Source: Actinomycetes bacterium
Lineage (GTDB): Bacteria > Actinomycetota > Actinomycetes > Propionibacteriales > Nocardioidaceae
NCBI GenBank assembly: GCA_023415395.1
Contig: JAEZKN010000337.1
Location: 1 to 10,357, forward strand
Direction: 5' to 3'
DNA: 10,357 nucleotides
Of this stretch, positions 1 through 5,687 are shown piece after piece. The stretch's first letter is position 1; the number at the start of each line of letters is the position of its first letter. Below the pieces are notes generated by a model. The model was not told the DNA's origin and did not search any database. It saw only the letters and a program-made list of their open reading frames with translations. The translations under genes and the position numbers were made by a program.

Positions 1-2
1 GG

Positions 3-497
3 ATCAGCCCGGAGACGGTGGCACTGGGGGACCTGGTGAGCGAGGCGATCGCGGGCGCCGACCCGGTGGCCCGGGCCCGCAGCGTGCGCCTCGGCGGCAG
101 CGTCGAGTCGGGCATCGAGGTCTCGGCCGACGCCGCCGGGCTGTCCCGGGTGATGACCAACCTCATCATGAACGCGATCCGGCACACCCCGGCCGACGGC
201 ACCGTCGAGATCCGCGGCCGGGCGGTGCCGGAGGGGGTCGAGCTCAGCGTCCGCGACCAGTGCGGGGGGATCGCGGTCGACGACATGCCGCGGCTCTTCG
301 ACGTGGCGTGGCGCGGGGGAGTGGCGCGCACCCCGGTGCCCGACGGCGCGGAGGGCCGGGGCGCGGGGCTCGGGCTGGCCATCGTCAAGGGCATCGTGGA
401 GGCCCACCGCGGCGTGGTCGAGGTCGAGAACGTCGCGGGCAACCTGGCCGGGGACGCCCCGGCCGGGTGTCGCTTCCGGGTGCTGCTCCCCGCCTGA
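3..497 (+). CDS. Sensor histidine kinase, C-terminal ATPase domain (5' partial)
   Basis: The frame is already open at the window edge, so the sensor region, membrane segments and phospho-acceptor histidine lie outside; about 164 residues are visible. They form a HATPase_c domain that binds ATP and phosphorylates the kinase's own histidine. The N box is seen at visible residues 52-61 (TNLIMNAIRH, Asn57), a G1 box at 85-90 (DQCGGI, slightly off the usual DxGxG), an F-box-like LFD at 98-100, and a G2 box at 118-127 (GRGAGLGLAI). This order and spacing fit the EnvZ/PhoR-type class, unlike the NarL-class kinase at 6732-7946. The GTG at position 18 is internal, not the start, because the homologous sequence runs on upstream. 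The stop is TGA at 495-497. Its response regulator is not in the window, and the signal it senses cannot be told. Confidence 0.9.
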   Translation: MSPETVALGDLVSEAIAGADPVARARSVRLGGSVESGIEVSADAAGLSRVMTNLIMNAIRHTPADGTVEIRGRAVPEGVELSVRDQCGGIAVDDMPRLFDVAWRGGVARTPVPDGAEGRGAGLGLAIVKGIVEAHRGVVEVENVAGNLAGDAPAGCRFRVLLPA

Positions 498-517
498 CGA
501 CACGCCGCCCCCGCTCC

Positions 518-531
518 CGAACATCTGTTCG
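518..531. promoter_or_regulatory. LexA-binding SOS box upstream of recA
   Basis: The sequence CGAAC-ATCT-GTTCG is a perfect 5-base inverted repeat around a 4-base centre. Extended to 517-532 it matches the actinobacterial LexA consensus TCGAAC-N4-GTTCGA at all but the first base. It lies 145 bases before the recA ATG and covers the -35 region expected for the possible -10 at 541-546, so bound LexA would block that promoter until RecA-stimulated LexA self-cleavage. The consensus and mechanism are established knowledge; occupancy here is inference. Confidence 0.9.
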
Positions 532-540
532 ATCCTGGGC

Positions 541-546
541 TACCTT
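541..546 (+). promoter_or_regulatory. Possible -10 of the LexA-controlled recA promoter
   Basis: TACCTT fits the TANNNT -10 pattern of actinobacterial housekeeping promoters. A -35 placed 17 bases upstream would fall at 518-523, inside the SOS box, and matches TTGACA poorly, as is common in these genomes. Transcription would start near 553, leaving a leader of about 125 bases before recA. The call rests on a short motif and its position relative to the SOS box. Confidence 0.45.
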
Positions 547-607
547 CTCTCCACAGGCATGACGTGGAGCGAGGTCGTCCACAGCAGTCGACGGTGCTGA
601 TCAGGCG

Positions 608-630
608 CTGTCGGTGGCTCGCTCTAACGT
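608..630 (+). promoter_or_regulatory. RecA-NDp (PafBC-type) DNA-damage promoter of recA
   Basis: CTGTCGGTG at 608-616, exactly 8 bases of spacer, then TAACGT at 625-630, match the RecA-NDp promoter pattern TTGTCRGTG-N8-TANNNT at every fixed position except the first T. In mycobacteria this promoter drives LexA-independent induction of recA and many repair genes and depends on the PafBC activator. Transcription would start near 637, leaving about 40 bases of leader before the recA ATG at 677. The upstream in-frame GTG at 614 lies inside this element and so would be absent from the transcript. Confidence 0.85.
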
Positions 631-676
631 CGTCGACGTGCCTGCACCCCGACGACAGACAAGGAAGACCGACACC

Positions 677-1723
677 ATGGCTGGTGACCGCGAGAAGGCC
701 CTCGACGCCGCGCTCCTGAACATCGAGAAGCAGTTCGGCAAGGGCTCGGTGATGCGCCTCGGCGACGAGACCCGGGCCCCCCTGGAAGTGATCCCGACCG
801 GATCGATCGCGCTCGACGTCGCGCTGGGCCTCGGAGGCCTGCCGCGCGGCCGCGTGGTGGAGATCTACGGTCCCGAGTCGTCGGGCAAGACGACCGTCGC
901 CCTGCACGCCGTGGCCAGTGCCCAGCGCCAGGGCGGCATCGTCGCCTTCATCGACGCCGAGCACGCGCTCGACCCCGAGTACGCCAAGGCGCTCGGTGTC
1001 GACACCGACGCCCTGCTCGTCTCCCAGCCCGACTCGGGCGAGCAGGCGCTGGAGATCGCGGACATGCTGATCCGCTCCGGCGCCCTCGACCTGATCGTCA
1101 TCGACTCCGTGGCCGCGCTCGTGCCGCGCGCCGAGATCGAGGGCGAGATGGGCGACAGCCACGTCGGCCTCCAGGCCCGCCTGATGAGCCAGGCGCTGCG
1201 CAAGATGACCGGTGCGCTCAACAACTCCAAGACGACCGCCATCTTCATCAACCAGCTGCGCGAGAAGATCGGCGTCATGTTCGGCTCGCCCGAGACCACG
1301 ACCGGTGGTCGCGCGCTGAAGTTCTACTCCTCGGTGCGCCTCGACGTGCGCCGCATCGAGACGCTCAAGGACGGCACCGACATGGTCGGCAACCGGACCC
1401 GCGTCAAGGTCGTCAAGAACAAGGTCGCCCCGCCGTTCAAGCAGGCCGAGTTCGACATCATGTACGGCAAGGGCATCAGCCGCGAGGGTGGCCTCATCGA
1501 CGTCGGCGTCGAGGCGGGCCTCGTCCGCAAGGCCGGCGCCTGGTACACCTACGAGGGCGACCAGCTCGGCCAGGGCAAGGAGAACGCGCGCAACTTCCTG
1601 CGCGACAACCCAGACCTGGCCAACGAGCTGGAGAAGCGCATCCTCGAGAAGCTCGGGGTCGGCCCGACCGTCGACAACGACGCGGCCGCCCCGGCCGAGC
1701 CGGTCGGCGTCGACGACTTCTGA
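677..1723 (+). CDS. recA: Recombinase RecA
   Basis: RecA forms ATP-dependent filaments on single-stranded DNA, pairs homologous strands in recombinational repair, and triggers LexA self-cleavage in the SOS response. The product is 348 residues, the normal size. Visible elements are the Walker A motif GPESSGKT at 65-72, the catalytic Glu95 in FIDAEHALDP (91-100), Walker B LIVIDS at 139-144, a DNA-contacting loop with the FGSPETTTGGRALKF signature at about 202-216, and an acidic, alanine/proline-rich tail ending VDDF. The ATG at 677 is preferred because AAGGA (661-665) lies 11 bases upstream and the RecA family sequence starts there; the longer frame from GTG 614 adds 21 residues encoded partly by promoter DNA. 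Two damage-responsive promoters lie upstream, and recX follows after 122 bases. No intein or disruption is seen. Confidence 0.98.
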   Translation: MAGDREKALDAALLNIEKQFGKGSVMRLGDETRAPLEVIPTGSIALDVALGLGGLPRGRVVEIYGPESSGKTTVALHAVASAQRQGGIVAFIDAEHALDPEYAKALGVDTDALLVSQPDSGEQALEIADMLIRSGALDLIVIDSVAALVPRAEIEGEMGDSHVGLQARLMSQALRKMTGALNNSKTTAIFINQLREKIGVMFGSPETTTGGRALKFYSSVRLDVRRIETLKDGTDMVGNRTRVKVVKNKVAPPFKQAEFDIMYGKGISREGGLIDVGVEAGLVRKAGAWYTYEGDQLGQGKENARNFLRDNPDLANELEKRILEKLGVGPTVDNDAAAPAEPVGVDDF

Positions 1724-1772
1724 GGTGTGCCCCCTCCGGCCTGAGCCCGCGAAGGCCGAAGGTCTGGGGCCA

Positions 1773-1825
1773 GGTTGAGTAGCCGCGCGGCTGAGGGACG
1801 AAGCCGCGGCCGGCGTATCGAAACC
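1773..1825. repeat. REP-like palindromic intergenic element between recA and recX
   Basis: This 53-base stretch starts GGTTGAGTAG and ends TATCGAAACC, so its outer ends are short inverted repeats (GGTT/AACC). Inside are a perfect 12-base palindrome AGCCGCGCGGCT (1781-1792) and a GCCGCGGC palindrome (1803-1810). The termini resemble short interspersed elements of the GGTTTCGATAC...CTACTCAACC kind that I recall between genes in Nocardioides and related actinobacteria. Calling it a dispersed repeat depends on that memory, since the window has only one copy. In the mRNA it could fold and attenuate transcription between recA and recX. Confidence 0.6.
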
Positions 1826-1845
1826 ACGGCGACCGAGGAGGACCT

Positions 1846-2607
1846 GTGGAGCTCGAGGAAAACCGTCCCCCACCGGAGTGGCTGGGGGACGTCTCGGCGG
1901 GTGTCGATGCATGGACCCGGCGCGCTGCTGCTGGCGGGCCCTCCGAGGACGGCGCCTCGCCGCCCGTCTCGAGGCCTCGGAGCCGACGGTCCCGGGGCCC
2001 CTCGGCCCCGCCGCCGGAGGACACCGCGACCCAGGTGCCCGAGGCGGACCCCGAGTCGGTCGCCCGCAAGATCCTGCTCGACCAGCTCACCGGACAGGCC
2101 CGCAGCCGCAAGGAGCTGGCCGACAAGCTGGCGGCCAGGAACGTCCCGCCCGACGTCGCCACCCGGCTCCTCGACCGGTTCGAGGAGGTCGGGCTGGTCG
2201 ACGACGACGCGTTCGCCCGCTCCTGGATCGCCTCCCGCCAGCCGGGCAAGGGCCTGGCTCGGCGCGCGCTGGCCCAGGAGCTGCGCCGCAAGGGCGTCGA
2301 GGACGAGGTGGCCCGCGAGGCGCTCGACGAGATCGACCCGGCCGACGAGGAGGCGGCGGCCCGCGCTCTGGTGCGCAAGAAGCTGCGCTCGCTGAGCCGG
2401 GTCGACGACGTCACGGCCACCCGCCGGCTGGTCGGCATGCTGGCCCGCAAGGGCTACGGCTCGGGGATGGCCTTCGCGGTGGTCAAGGACGAGCTGGCCC
2501 ACGCCGGCCGCGAGCCGCTCGAGGACGGTGAGGGCTCGTCGTCCCAGATCATCGTCCAGGACGGCGGCCCCTCGTGCGGGGCGTCCTCGAGGCGGGCGGG
2601 GTCGTAG
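1846..2607 (+). CDS. recX: Regulatory protein RecX
   Basis: RecX binds RecA and inhibits filament growth, ATPase and strand exchange, so it tempers the RecA made from the gene just upstream. The product is 253 residues. Residues 1-70 are low-complexity and rich in Pro, Ser and Arg, an extension common in actinobacterial RecX. The helical RecX core spans about 70-220, with the hallmark stretches SRKELADKLAARNV (87-100), EEVGLVDDDAFARSWI (113-128) and ALAQELRRKGV (141-151). The GTG start is preceded by GAGGAGG at 1835-1841, a strong but close ribosome site. Homology seems to end near residue 222. The last 30 or so residues have no family character and are read from DNA antisense to the convergent gene, because no stop occurs at the natural boundary. 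Confidence 0.93.
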   Translation: MELEENRPPPEWLGDVSAGVDAWTRRAAAGGPSEDGASPPVSRPRSRRSRGPSAPPPEDTATQVPEADPESVARKILLDQLTGQARSRKELADKLAARNVPPDVATRLLDRFEEVGLVDDDAFARSWIASRQPGKGLARRALAQELRRKGVEDEVAREALDEIDPADEEAAARALVRKKLRSLSRVDDVTATRRLVGMLARKGYGSGMAFAVVKDELAHAGREPLEDGEGSSSQIIVQDGGPSCGASSRRAGS

Positions 2608-2834
2608 TCGGCGCGCACGGTGAGCCCCAGGCTCCGCAGCTGGTCGGCGGTGGGCAGCTCGTCCTCGAAGAGTGTGCGCAGCCGCCCGTCCGTGCTCCAC
2701 CCGCTCCCGAGGCGCAGGTCGCGCACCACCCCTGCCACGGTGTCGACATCGAGCCCGGTCGAGTGGCAGAAGTCCTCGACCCGCACCATCGGGCGGCTCT
2801 CACCGCCCAGCAGCGGCTTGCGGTCCTCGGCCAT
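2454..2834 (-). CDS. Hypothetical small protein, convergent with recX
   Basis: I do not recognise a family. The 126-residue product has a plausible soluble N-terminal part: residues 1-100 are mixed in composition, with a predicted helical segment (VEDFCHSTGLDVDTVAGVVRD at about 19-39) and a Trp/Asp-rich end (SWTMIWDDE, 92-100). Residues 101-126 are Ser/Pro-rich and are read from the antisense strand of recX, so they probably do not belong to the conserved protein. The first 300 bases are good coding sequence; the final 154 bases overlap recX tail to tail. A CAGACT hexamer (minus strand, 2846-2841) places a start site at the A of the ATG, suggesting a leaderless mRNA. It is divergent from the phosphoribosyltransferase gene, with 35 bases between the two starts. 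Confidence 0.65.
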   Translation of the reverse strand: MAEDRKPLLGGESRPMVRVEDFCHSTGLDVDTVAGVVRDLRLGSGWSTDGRLRTLFEDELPTADQLRSLGLTVRADYDPARLEDAPHEGPPSWTMIWDDEPSPSSSGSRPAWASSSLTTAKAIPEP

Positions 2835-2840
2835 GGCGCC

Positions 2841-2863
2841 AGTCTGCCCCCACCCGACAGAAT
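2841..2863. promoter_or_regulatory. Back-to-back -10 elements of two leaderless divergent genes
   Basis: Only 35 bases separate the divergent starts at 2834 (minus) and 2870 (plus). On the plus strand CAGAAT (2858-2863) ends 7 bases before the GTG; on the minus strand CAGACT (2846-2841) ends 7 bases before the ATG. In both cases the first base of the start codon would be +1, and neither gene has a Shine-Dalgarno sequence. Leaderless mRNAs are common in actinobacteria. The hexamers are weak matches to TANNNT, so this is inference from spacing. Confidence 0.45.
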
Positions 2864-2869
2864 GCCCCC

Positions 2870-3352
2870 GTGGCCGACGAGCGCGAGATCCTGACCTACG
2901 AGCTGTTCGGCACCGCCGTGCGTGACCTGGCCCAGCAGGTGGTGGACAGTGGCTACGAGCCCGACCTGGTGCTCTCGATCGCCCGCGGTGGTCTCGGGCT
3001 CGGCATGGGCCTGGGCTACGCGCTGGACGTCAAGAACCTGTCGGCGGTGAACGTCGAGTTCTACACCGGCGTCGACGAGCGGCTCGACGTGCCGATCATG
3101 CTGCCGCCGACACCGGCGGCGGTCGACCTGGCCGGGCTGAAGGTGCTCATCGCCGACGACGTCGCCGACACCGGCAAGACCCTGGAGACCGTCCGGGACT
3201 TCTGCGCCGACCACGTCGCTGAGGCGCGGACGGCCGTCATCTACGAGAAGCCGTGGACCGTGGTGCGCCCGGAGTACGTGTGGCGGCGCACCGAGCGCTG
3301 GATCGACTTCCCGTGGTCGGCCGAACCGCCCCTGGTGCACCGCTCCCGATGA
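2870..3352 (+). CDS. Phosphoribosyltransferase (Hpt-like, type I PRTase fold)
   Basis: The 160-residue protein has the type I phosphoribosyltransferase core, which moves ribose 5-phosphate from PRPP to a nitrogenous base. The PRPP-binding signature VLIADDVADTGKTL is at 92-105, with the paired acidic residues Asp96-Asp97 and the Asp100-Thr101-Gly102-Lys103-Thr104 phosphate loop. An earlier loop, LSIARGGLGLG (35-45), resembles the PPi-binding loop of xanthine/hypoxanthine-type PRTases (COG2236-like). The C-terminal DFPW (146-149) is also typical of that group. The substrate is probably a purine base, but this cannot be fixed from sequence. The GTG start fits homology and a leaderless start; the frame is open further upstream, but that part runs through the divergent gene. 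Its stop overlaps the next gene's ATG (ATGA), so the two are co-translated. Confidence 0.9.
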   Translation: MADEREILTYELFGTAVRDLAQQVVDSGYEPDLVLSIARGGLGLGMGLGYALDVKNLSAVNVEFYTGVDERLDVPIMLPPTPAAVDLAGLKVLIADDVADTGKTLETVRDFCADHVAEARTAVIYEKPWTVVRPEYVWRRTERWIDFPWSAEPPLVHRSR

Positions 3353-4053
3353 CCCGGCTCCACCTGGTGGTCCACGACCGCGGTCGCGACCTGGCCGGGA
3401 TCGTCCACGAGCACGAGTCGTGGGCGGCGGCGGCGCAGCGCACGGTGGCGAGCCTGCACGCCGACCCGGTGCCGGTGGACCTGTCGGGGGAGCCGAAGCG
3501 GTTCGTGGTCGACCACGACAACCGCGTGACGGTGCGGGCGATGACGCGGGGCGACCTCCCCGACGTGACCCGGTGGCGTCAGAGCGACCACCTGCACCGC
3601 TGGTGGGCGTCCGACGGCGAACCGACGAGCGAGCGGGTCGCCGCGCAGTACGGCCCGAGCATCGACGGGCTGACGCCGACCCGGATGTGGATCGCCGAGG
3701 TCAACGGCCGGTCGGTCGGCTTCCTGCAGGACTACCGGATCGGCGACTACCCGGAGTACGCCGTGCTGGCCCCCGACCCGGACGCGATCGGCGTCGACTA
3801 CGCGATCGCCGAGCAGTGGAGCGGGCGCGGGTTCGGGGTCCGGGTGCTGTGGTCCTGGATGGTCCGGGCGCGGCGCCGCTTCCCCGACGCGACGGCGTTC
3901 TTCGCCGCCCCCGACCACCGCAACGCGGCGTCCCTGCGGGTGCTGGCCAAGGCCGGCTTCACCGAGGGCCTGTGGTTCGACGAGCCGCAGGAGGACGGCA
4001 CCGTCCAGACCGTCGTCGGGTGCACCCTCGACGTCCGGCGGGTCGTGGGCTGA
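3349..4053 (+). CDS. GNAT acetyltransferase resembling aminoglycoside 6'-N-acetyltransferase
   Basis: The 234-residue protein carries a GNAT fold in residues about 58-225, after an N-terminal extension of about 55 residues that I do not recognise. The region RAMTRGDLPDVTRWRQSDHL (63-82) then HRWW, the segment IGVDYAI (147-153), the acetyl-CoA pyrophosphate loop QWSGRGFG (156-163), and HRNAASLRVLAKAGF (190-204) line up with the AAC(6')-Ib/RimJ-like branch. Asp150 falls where AAC(6')-Ib has its catalytic Asp in the GID motif. It would transfer acetyl from acetyl-CoA to an amine. An aminoglycoside is one candidate; siderophore hydroxylysine (IucB/MbtK-like) or a protein amine are others. It overlaps the phosphoribosyltransferase stop by 4 bases and ends before a strong hairpin. 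Fold is near certain, substrate unknown. Confidence 0.85.
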   Translation: MTRLHLVVHDRGRDLAGIVHEHESWAAAAQRTVASLHADPVPVDLSGEPKRFVVDHDNRVTVRAMTRGDLPDVTRWRQSDHLHRWWASDGEPTSERVAAQYGPSIDGLTPTRMWIAEVNGRSVGFLQDYRIGDYPEYAVLAPDPDAIGVDYAIAEQWSGRGFGVRVLWSWMVRARRRFPDATAFFAAPDHRNAASLRVLAKAGFTEGLWFDEPQEDGTVQTVVGCTLDVRRVVG

Positions 4054-4071
4054 CCACCCGGGTCGAGACGC

Positions 4072-4111
4072 CGAACGGGCCAGGCGCTCGGGAGAGCGCC
4101 TGACCCGTTCG
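4072..4111. terminator. Long hairpin between convergent genes, probable bidirectional terminator
   Basis: The arms CGAACGGGCCAGGCGCTC (4072-4089) and GAGCGCCTGACCCGTTCG (4094-4111) pair over 18 positions with a single C-A mismatch, closing a GGGA tetraloop. The hairpin lies between the GNAT stop (4053) and the minus-strand secreted-protein stop (4134), so it can serve both transcripts. There is no T-tract on either side, as is usual for actinobacterial intrinsic terminators. Confidence 0.85.
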
Positions 4112-4133
4112 TGGAGTGGAGTGCTGGCGGCGG

Positions 4134-4817
4134 TCAGTACTTCCGGGTGTAGTAGGTGTTGCTGTTGGTCTTCGCGAACGCCTTGCTCGAGGCGATCTGG
4201 ATCTTCCAGAAGTACTTGCCCTTGCGCGGGGCCGGCAGGTAGACGACGAAGCGGCTCTTCTTGTTGGTCCGGACCGTCTTGAACTTCTTCCACTTCTTGC
4301 CCTGCTTCTTGAGGACCACGACCTTGCCCTGGTACTTCGGGCTGACCTTGCCCTTGAGGCCGGCGCGCTTGCCGCTCACGCCCTGGAGGTCGAGCTTGCG
4401 CTGGATCTTGCCGCTGACGGCGGTCGACGAGGGGCTGTAGTCGCCCGCGCCGCTGTAGAGCACGCGGTAGGTCGCGTTGCCGACGGCCTTGGTGGACTCG
4501 TAGAGGTAGGCCGAGCTCGACGTGGCGATCGTCTTCCAGCTGCCACCGGGCACCTGGCGCTGGACGGTGAGCGTGCCGTCGTAGACCTGCGAGCCGGACT
4601 CGGTGACGACGTTGATGGAGAGCGAGAGCGTGTCGCCGTAGCGCGGGACGCCGGGCTGGGCGCGGTAGGAGCTGGGGTAGATCCAGCTCTTGCCGTCGGT
4701 GCCGCTCACGATCTTGGTGGCGGTGGCGGCCGAGGCGGGCGCGCTCGAGGTGAGCACGGCAGCGGGGGCGGCGAGCGAGGTGACGACCGCAGCCGCGAGG
4801 ATGCGACGAAGGCGCAT
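4134..4817 (-). CDS. Secreted lysine-rich Ig-like/beta-sandwich protein
   Basis: The 227-residue product starts with a Sec signal peptide: basic MRLRR, a hydrophobic Ala/Val core (6-22) and a likely cleavage after ASA at residue 30. The mature part appears to have two beta-rich domains. The first (about 31-137) has Ig-like strands such as TLSLSINVV (63-71) and TYRVLYSGAGDYSPSSTAV (116-134), like bacterial Ig-like repeats. The second (about 138-227) is strongly basic, with LKKQGKKWKKFKTVRTNKK (169-187), and ends in Tyr-rich YYTRKY. No catalytic motif, LPXTG or membrane anchor is visible. A role in surface or polymer binding is only a guess. The ATG at 4817 is chosen because of the signal peptide and AGGA 6 bases upstream; the frame stays open far upstream, but only as antisense of the HipA-like gene. 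Confidence 0.85.
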   Translation of the reverse strand: MRLRRILAAAVVTSLAAPAAVLTSSAPASAATATKIVSGTDGKSWIYPSSYRAQPGVPRYGDTLSLSINVVTESGSQVYDGTLTVQRQVPGGSWKTIATSSSAYLYESTKAVGNATYRVLYSGAGDYSPSSTAVSGKIQRKLDLQGVSGKRAGLKGKVSPKYQGKVVVLKKQGKKWKKFKTVRTNKKSRFVVYLPAPRKGKYFWKIQIASSKAFAKTNSNTYYTRKY

Positions 4818-4830
4818 GACAGGTCCTGTC
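4818..4830. promoter_or_regulatory. Palindrome over the ribosome site of the secreted-protein gene
   Basis: GACAGG-T-CCTGTC is a perfect 6+6 inverted repeat directly before the minus-strand ATG, and it contains the AGGA Shine-Dalgarno sequence (4827-4824). In RNA it could form a 5-base-pair stem with a 3-base loop that hides the ribosome site; in DNA it could be a small operator. Its position is suggestive, but a 12-base palindrome can arise by chance. Confidence 0.35.
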
Positions 4831-4890
4831 TTCTTGTCCGAGTGGGGGTGGGCCCCGAGCGCCCAGGTGGCGACTACCCGACGACGGCGG

Positions 4891-4913
4891 ACCGTAAACC
4901 GCGCCGTTAGGGT
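4891..4913. promoter_or_regulatory. Divergent promoter dyad between secreted-protein and HipA-like genes
   Basis: The half-sites ACCGTAA (4891-4897) and TTAGGGT (4907-4913) form an imperfect inverted repeat (ACC-N-TAA / TTA-N-GGT) around a 9-base centre. On the plus strand TAGGGT (4908-4913) is a TANNNT -10 that ends 7 bases before the GTG at 4920, implying a leaderless mRNA for the HipA-like gene. On the minus strand TACGGT (4896-4891) is a -10 candidate for the secreted-protein gene, with a leader of about 65 bases. No clear -35 is seen on either strand. Confidence 0.5.
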
Positions 4914-4919
4914 GAGCCC

Positions 4920-5687
4920 GTGATCCCGACCGTGGCCGTGACCCGCTACGTCACGCCGCTGCGTGAGGGCGGCAGCCTGCCCGGGATCGTCGAGGGCGAG
5001 GACCTCGGCACCTACGTGTGCAAGTTCCGCGGTGCGGGGCAGGGCGTGCGGGTGCTCGTGGCCGAGGTGATCGTGGGCGAGCTCGCCCGCCGGATCGGGC
5101 TGCGCACCCCCACGCTGGTGGCGCTCGACCTCGACCCCGAGATCGCTCGCTACGAGGCCGACGAGGAGGTCCAGGACCTGCTCAACGCGAGCCCGGGGCT
5201 CAACCTGGGCGTCGACTTCCTGCCCGGCGCCTTCGGGTTCGACGGGGAGCTGCCGACCGGCGAGGGCGTCGCTGCCCGGGTGCTCTGGCTCGACGCGTTC
5301 ACCGCGAACGTCGACCGCTCCTGGCGCAACCCCAACCTGCTCTTCTGGCACGGCGACCTGTGGGTGATCGACCACGGCGCCGCGCTGTACTTCCACCACG
5401 CCTGGGCCGGCGGGGTCACGGATCCCTCGCGGTTCGCCCAGCAGCCGTGGAGCATCGAGGACCACGTCTTCGCGGCGCAGGTGGGGCAGCTGCCGGCCGC
5501 CGACGCGCAGATCGGCGAGATCCTCTCCGAGGACGTCTTCGCCGAGGTCCTCGCGCAGGTGCCGGACGCCTGGCTCGAGCCCGTGCCCGGTGCCGAGACC
5601 CCGGACGCCGTCCGGGCGGCGTACGTCGGCTTCCTGACCGCCCGGCTCGCGACCCGGCAGTGGCTGCCGGAGGGGGCGCCGCGATGA
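4920..5687 (+). CDS. HipA-like kinase (HipA_2-type, compact)
   Basis: The 255-residue protein keeps the HipA-type kinase core but is far shorter than E. coli HipA (about 440 residues) and lacks its N-terminal lobe extension. Visible elements are the ATP-site Lys35 in YVCKFRGAGQG (32-42), a Glu49 that may pair with it, the catalytic loop LDAFTANVDRSWRNPN (124-139) with Asp132 as base and Asn137 as metal ligand at HipA's D-x4-N spacing, and the DFG-equivalent Asp151 in VIDHG (149-153). The fold predicts phosphotransfer to a protein or other acceptor; HipA itself phosphorylates glutamyl-tRNA synthetase, but nothing here shows the target. No HipB-like DNA-binding antitoxin is next to it. Instead its stop overlaps the ATG of a DUF3037 gene. 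The GTG start sits at the predicted transcription start, so it is probably leaderless. Confidence 0.87.
   Translation: MIPTVAVTRYVTPLREGGSLPGIVEGEDLGTYVCKFRGAGQGVRVLVAEVIVGELARRIGLRTPTLVALDLDPEIARYEADEEVQDLLNASPGLNLGVDFLPGAFGFDGELPTGEGVAARVLWLDAFTANVDRSWRNPNLLFWHGDLWVIDHGAALYFHHAWAGGVTDPSRFAQQPWSIEDHVFAAQVGQLPAADAQIGEILSEDVFAEVLAQVPDAWLEPVPGAETPDAVRAAYVGFLTARLATRQWLPEGAPR

Noticed and set aside
614..676. recA start at GTG 614, adding 21 residues
   Set aside because: The GTG is part of the RecA-NDp promoter motif, the added residues are not RecA-like, and the ATG at 677 has a good ribosome site.
865..1548. Open frames antisense to recA
   Set aside because: They mirror recA codons in a GC-rich genome and show Ser/Arg-rich, low-complexity translations with no family features.
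1549..2453. Long minus-strand frames across recX
   Set aside because: Their composition is Arg/Gly/Ser-rich shadow sequence, and recX on the plus strand explains the region.
2672..2869. Upstream extension of the phosphoribosyltransferase
   Set aside because: The added residues are shadow sequence of the divergent small gene and carry no PRTase homology.
4818..5465. Upstream extension of the secreted protein
   Set aside because: It would bury the signal peptide inside the protein and is antisense to the HipA-like gene.
5018..5683. Long extension of DUF3037 through the HipA-like gene
   Set aside because: The extension is an Arg/Gly-rich shadow of the kinase; DUF3037 homology begins at the ATG at 5684.
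4920..5687. Classical HipBA toxin-antitoxin locus
   Set aside because: No HipB-like HTH gene is adjacent and the kinase is much shorter than HipA.
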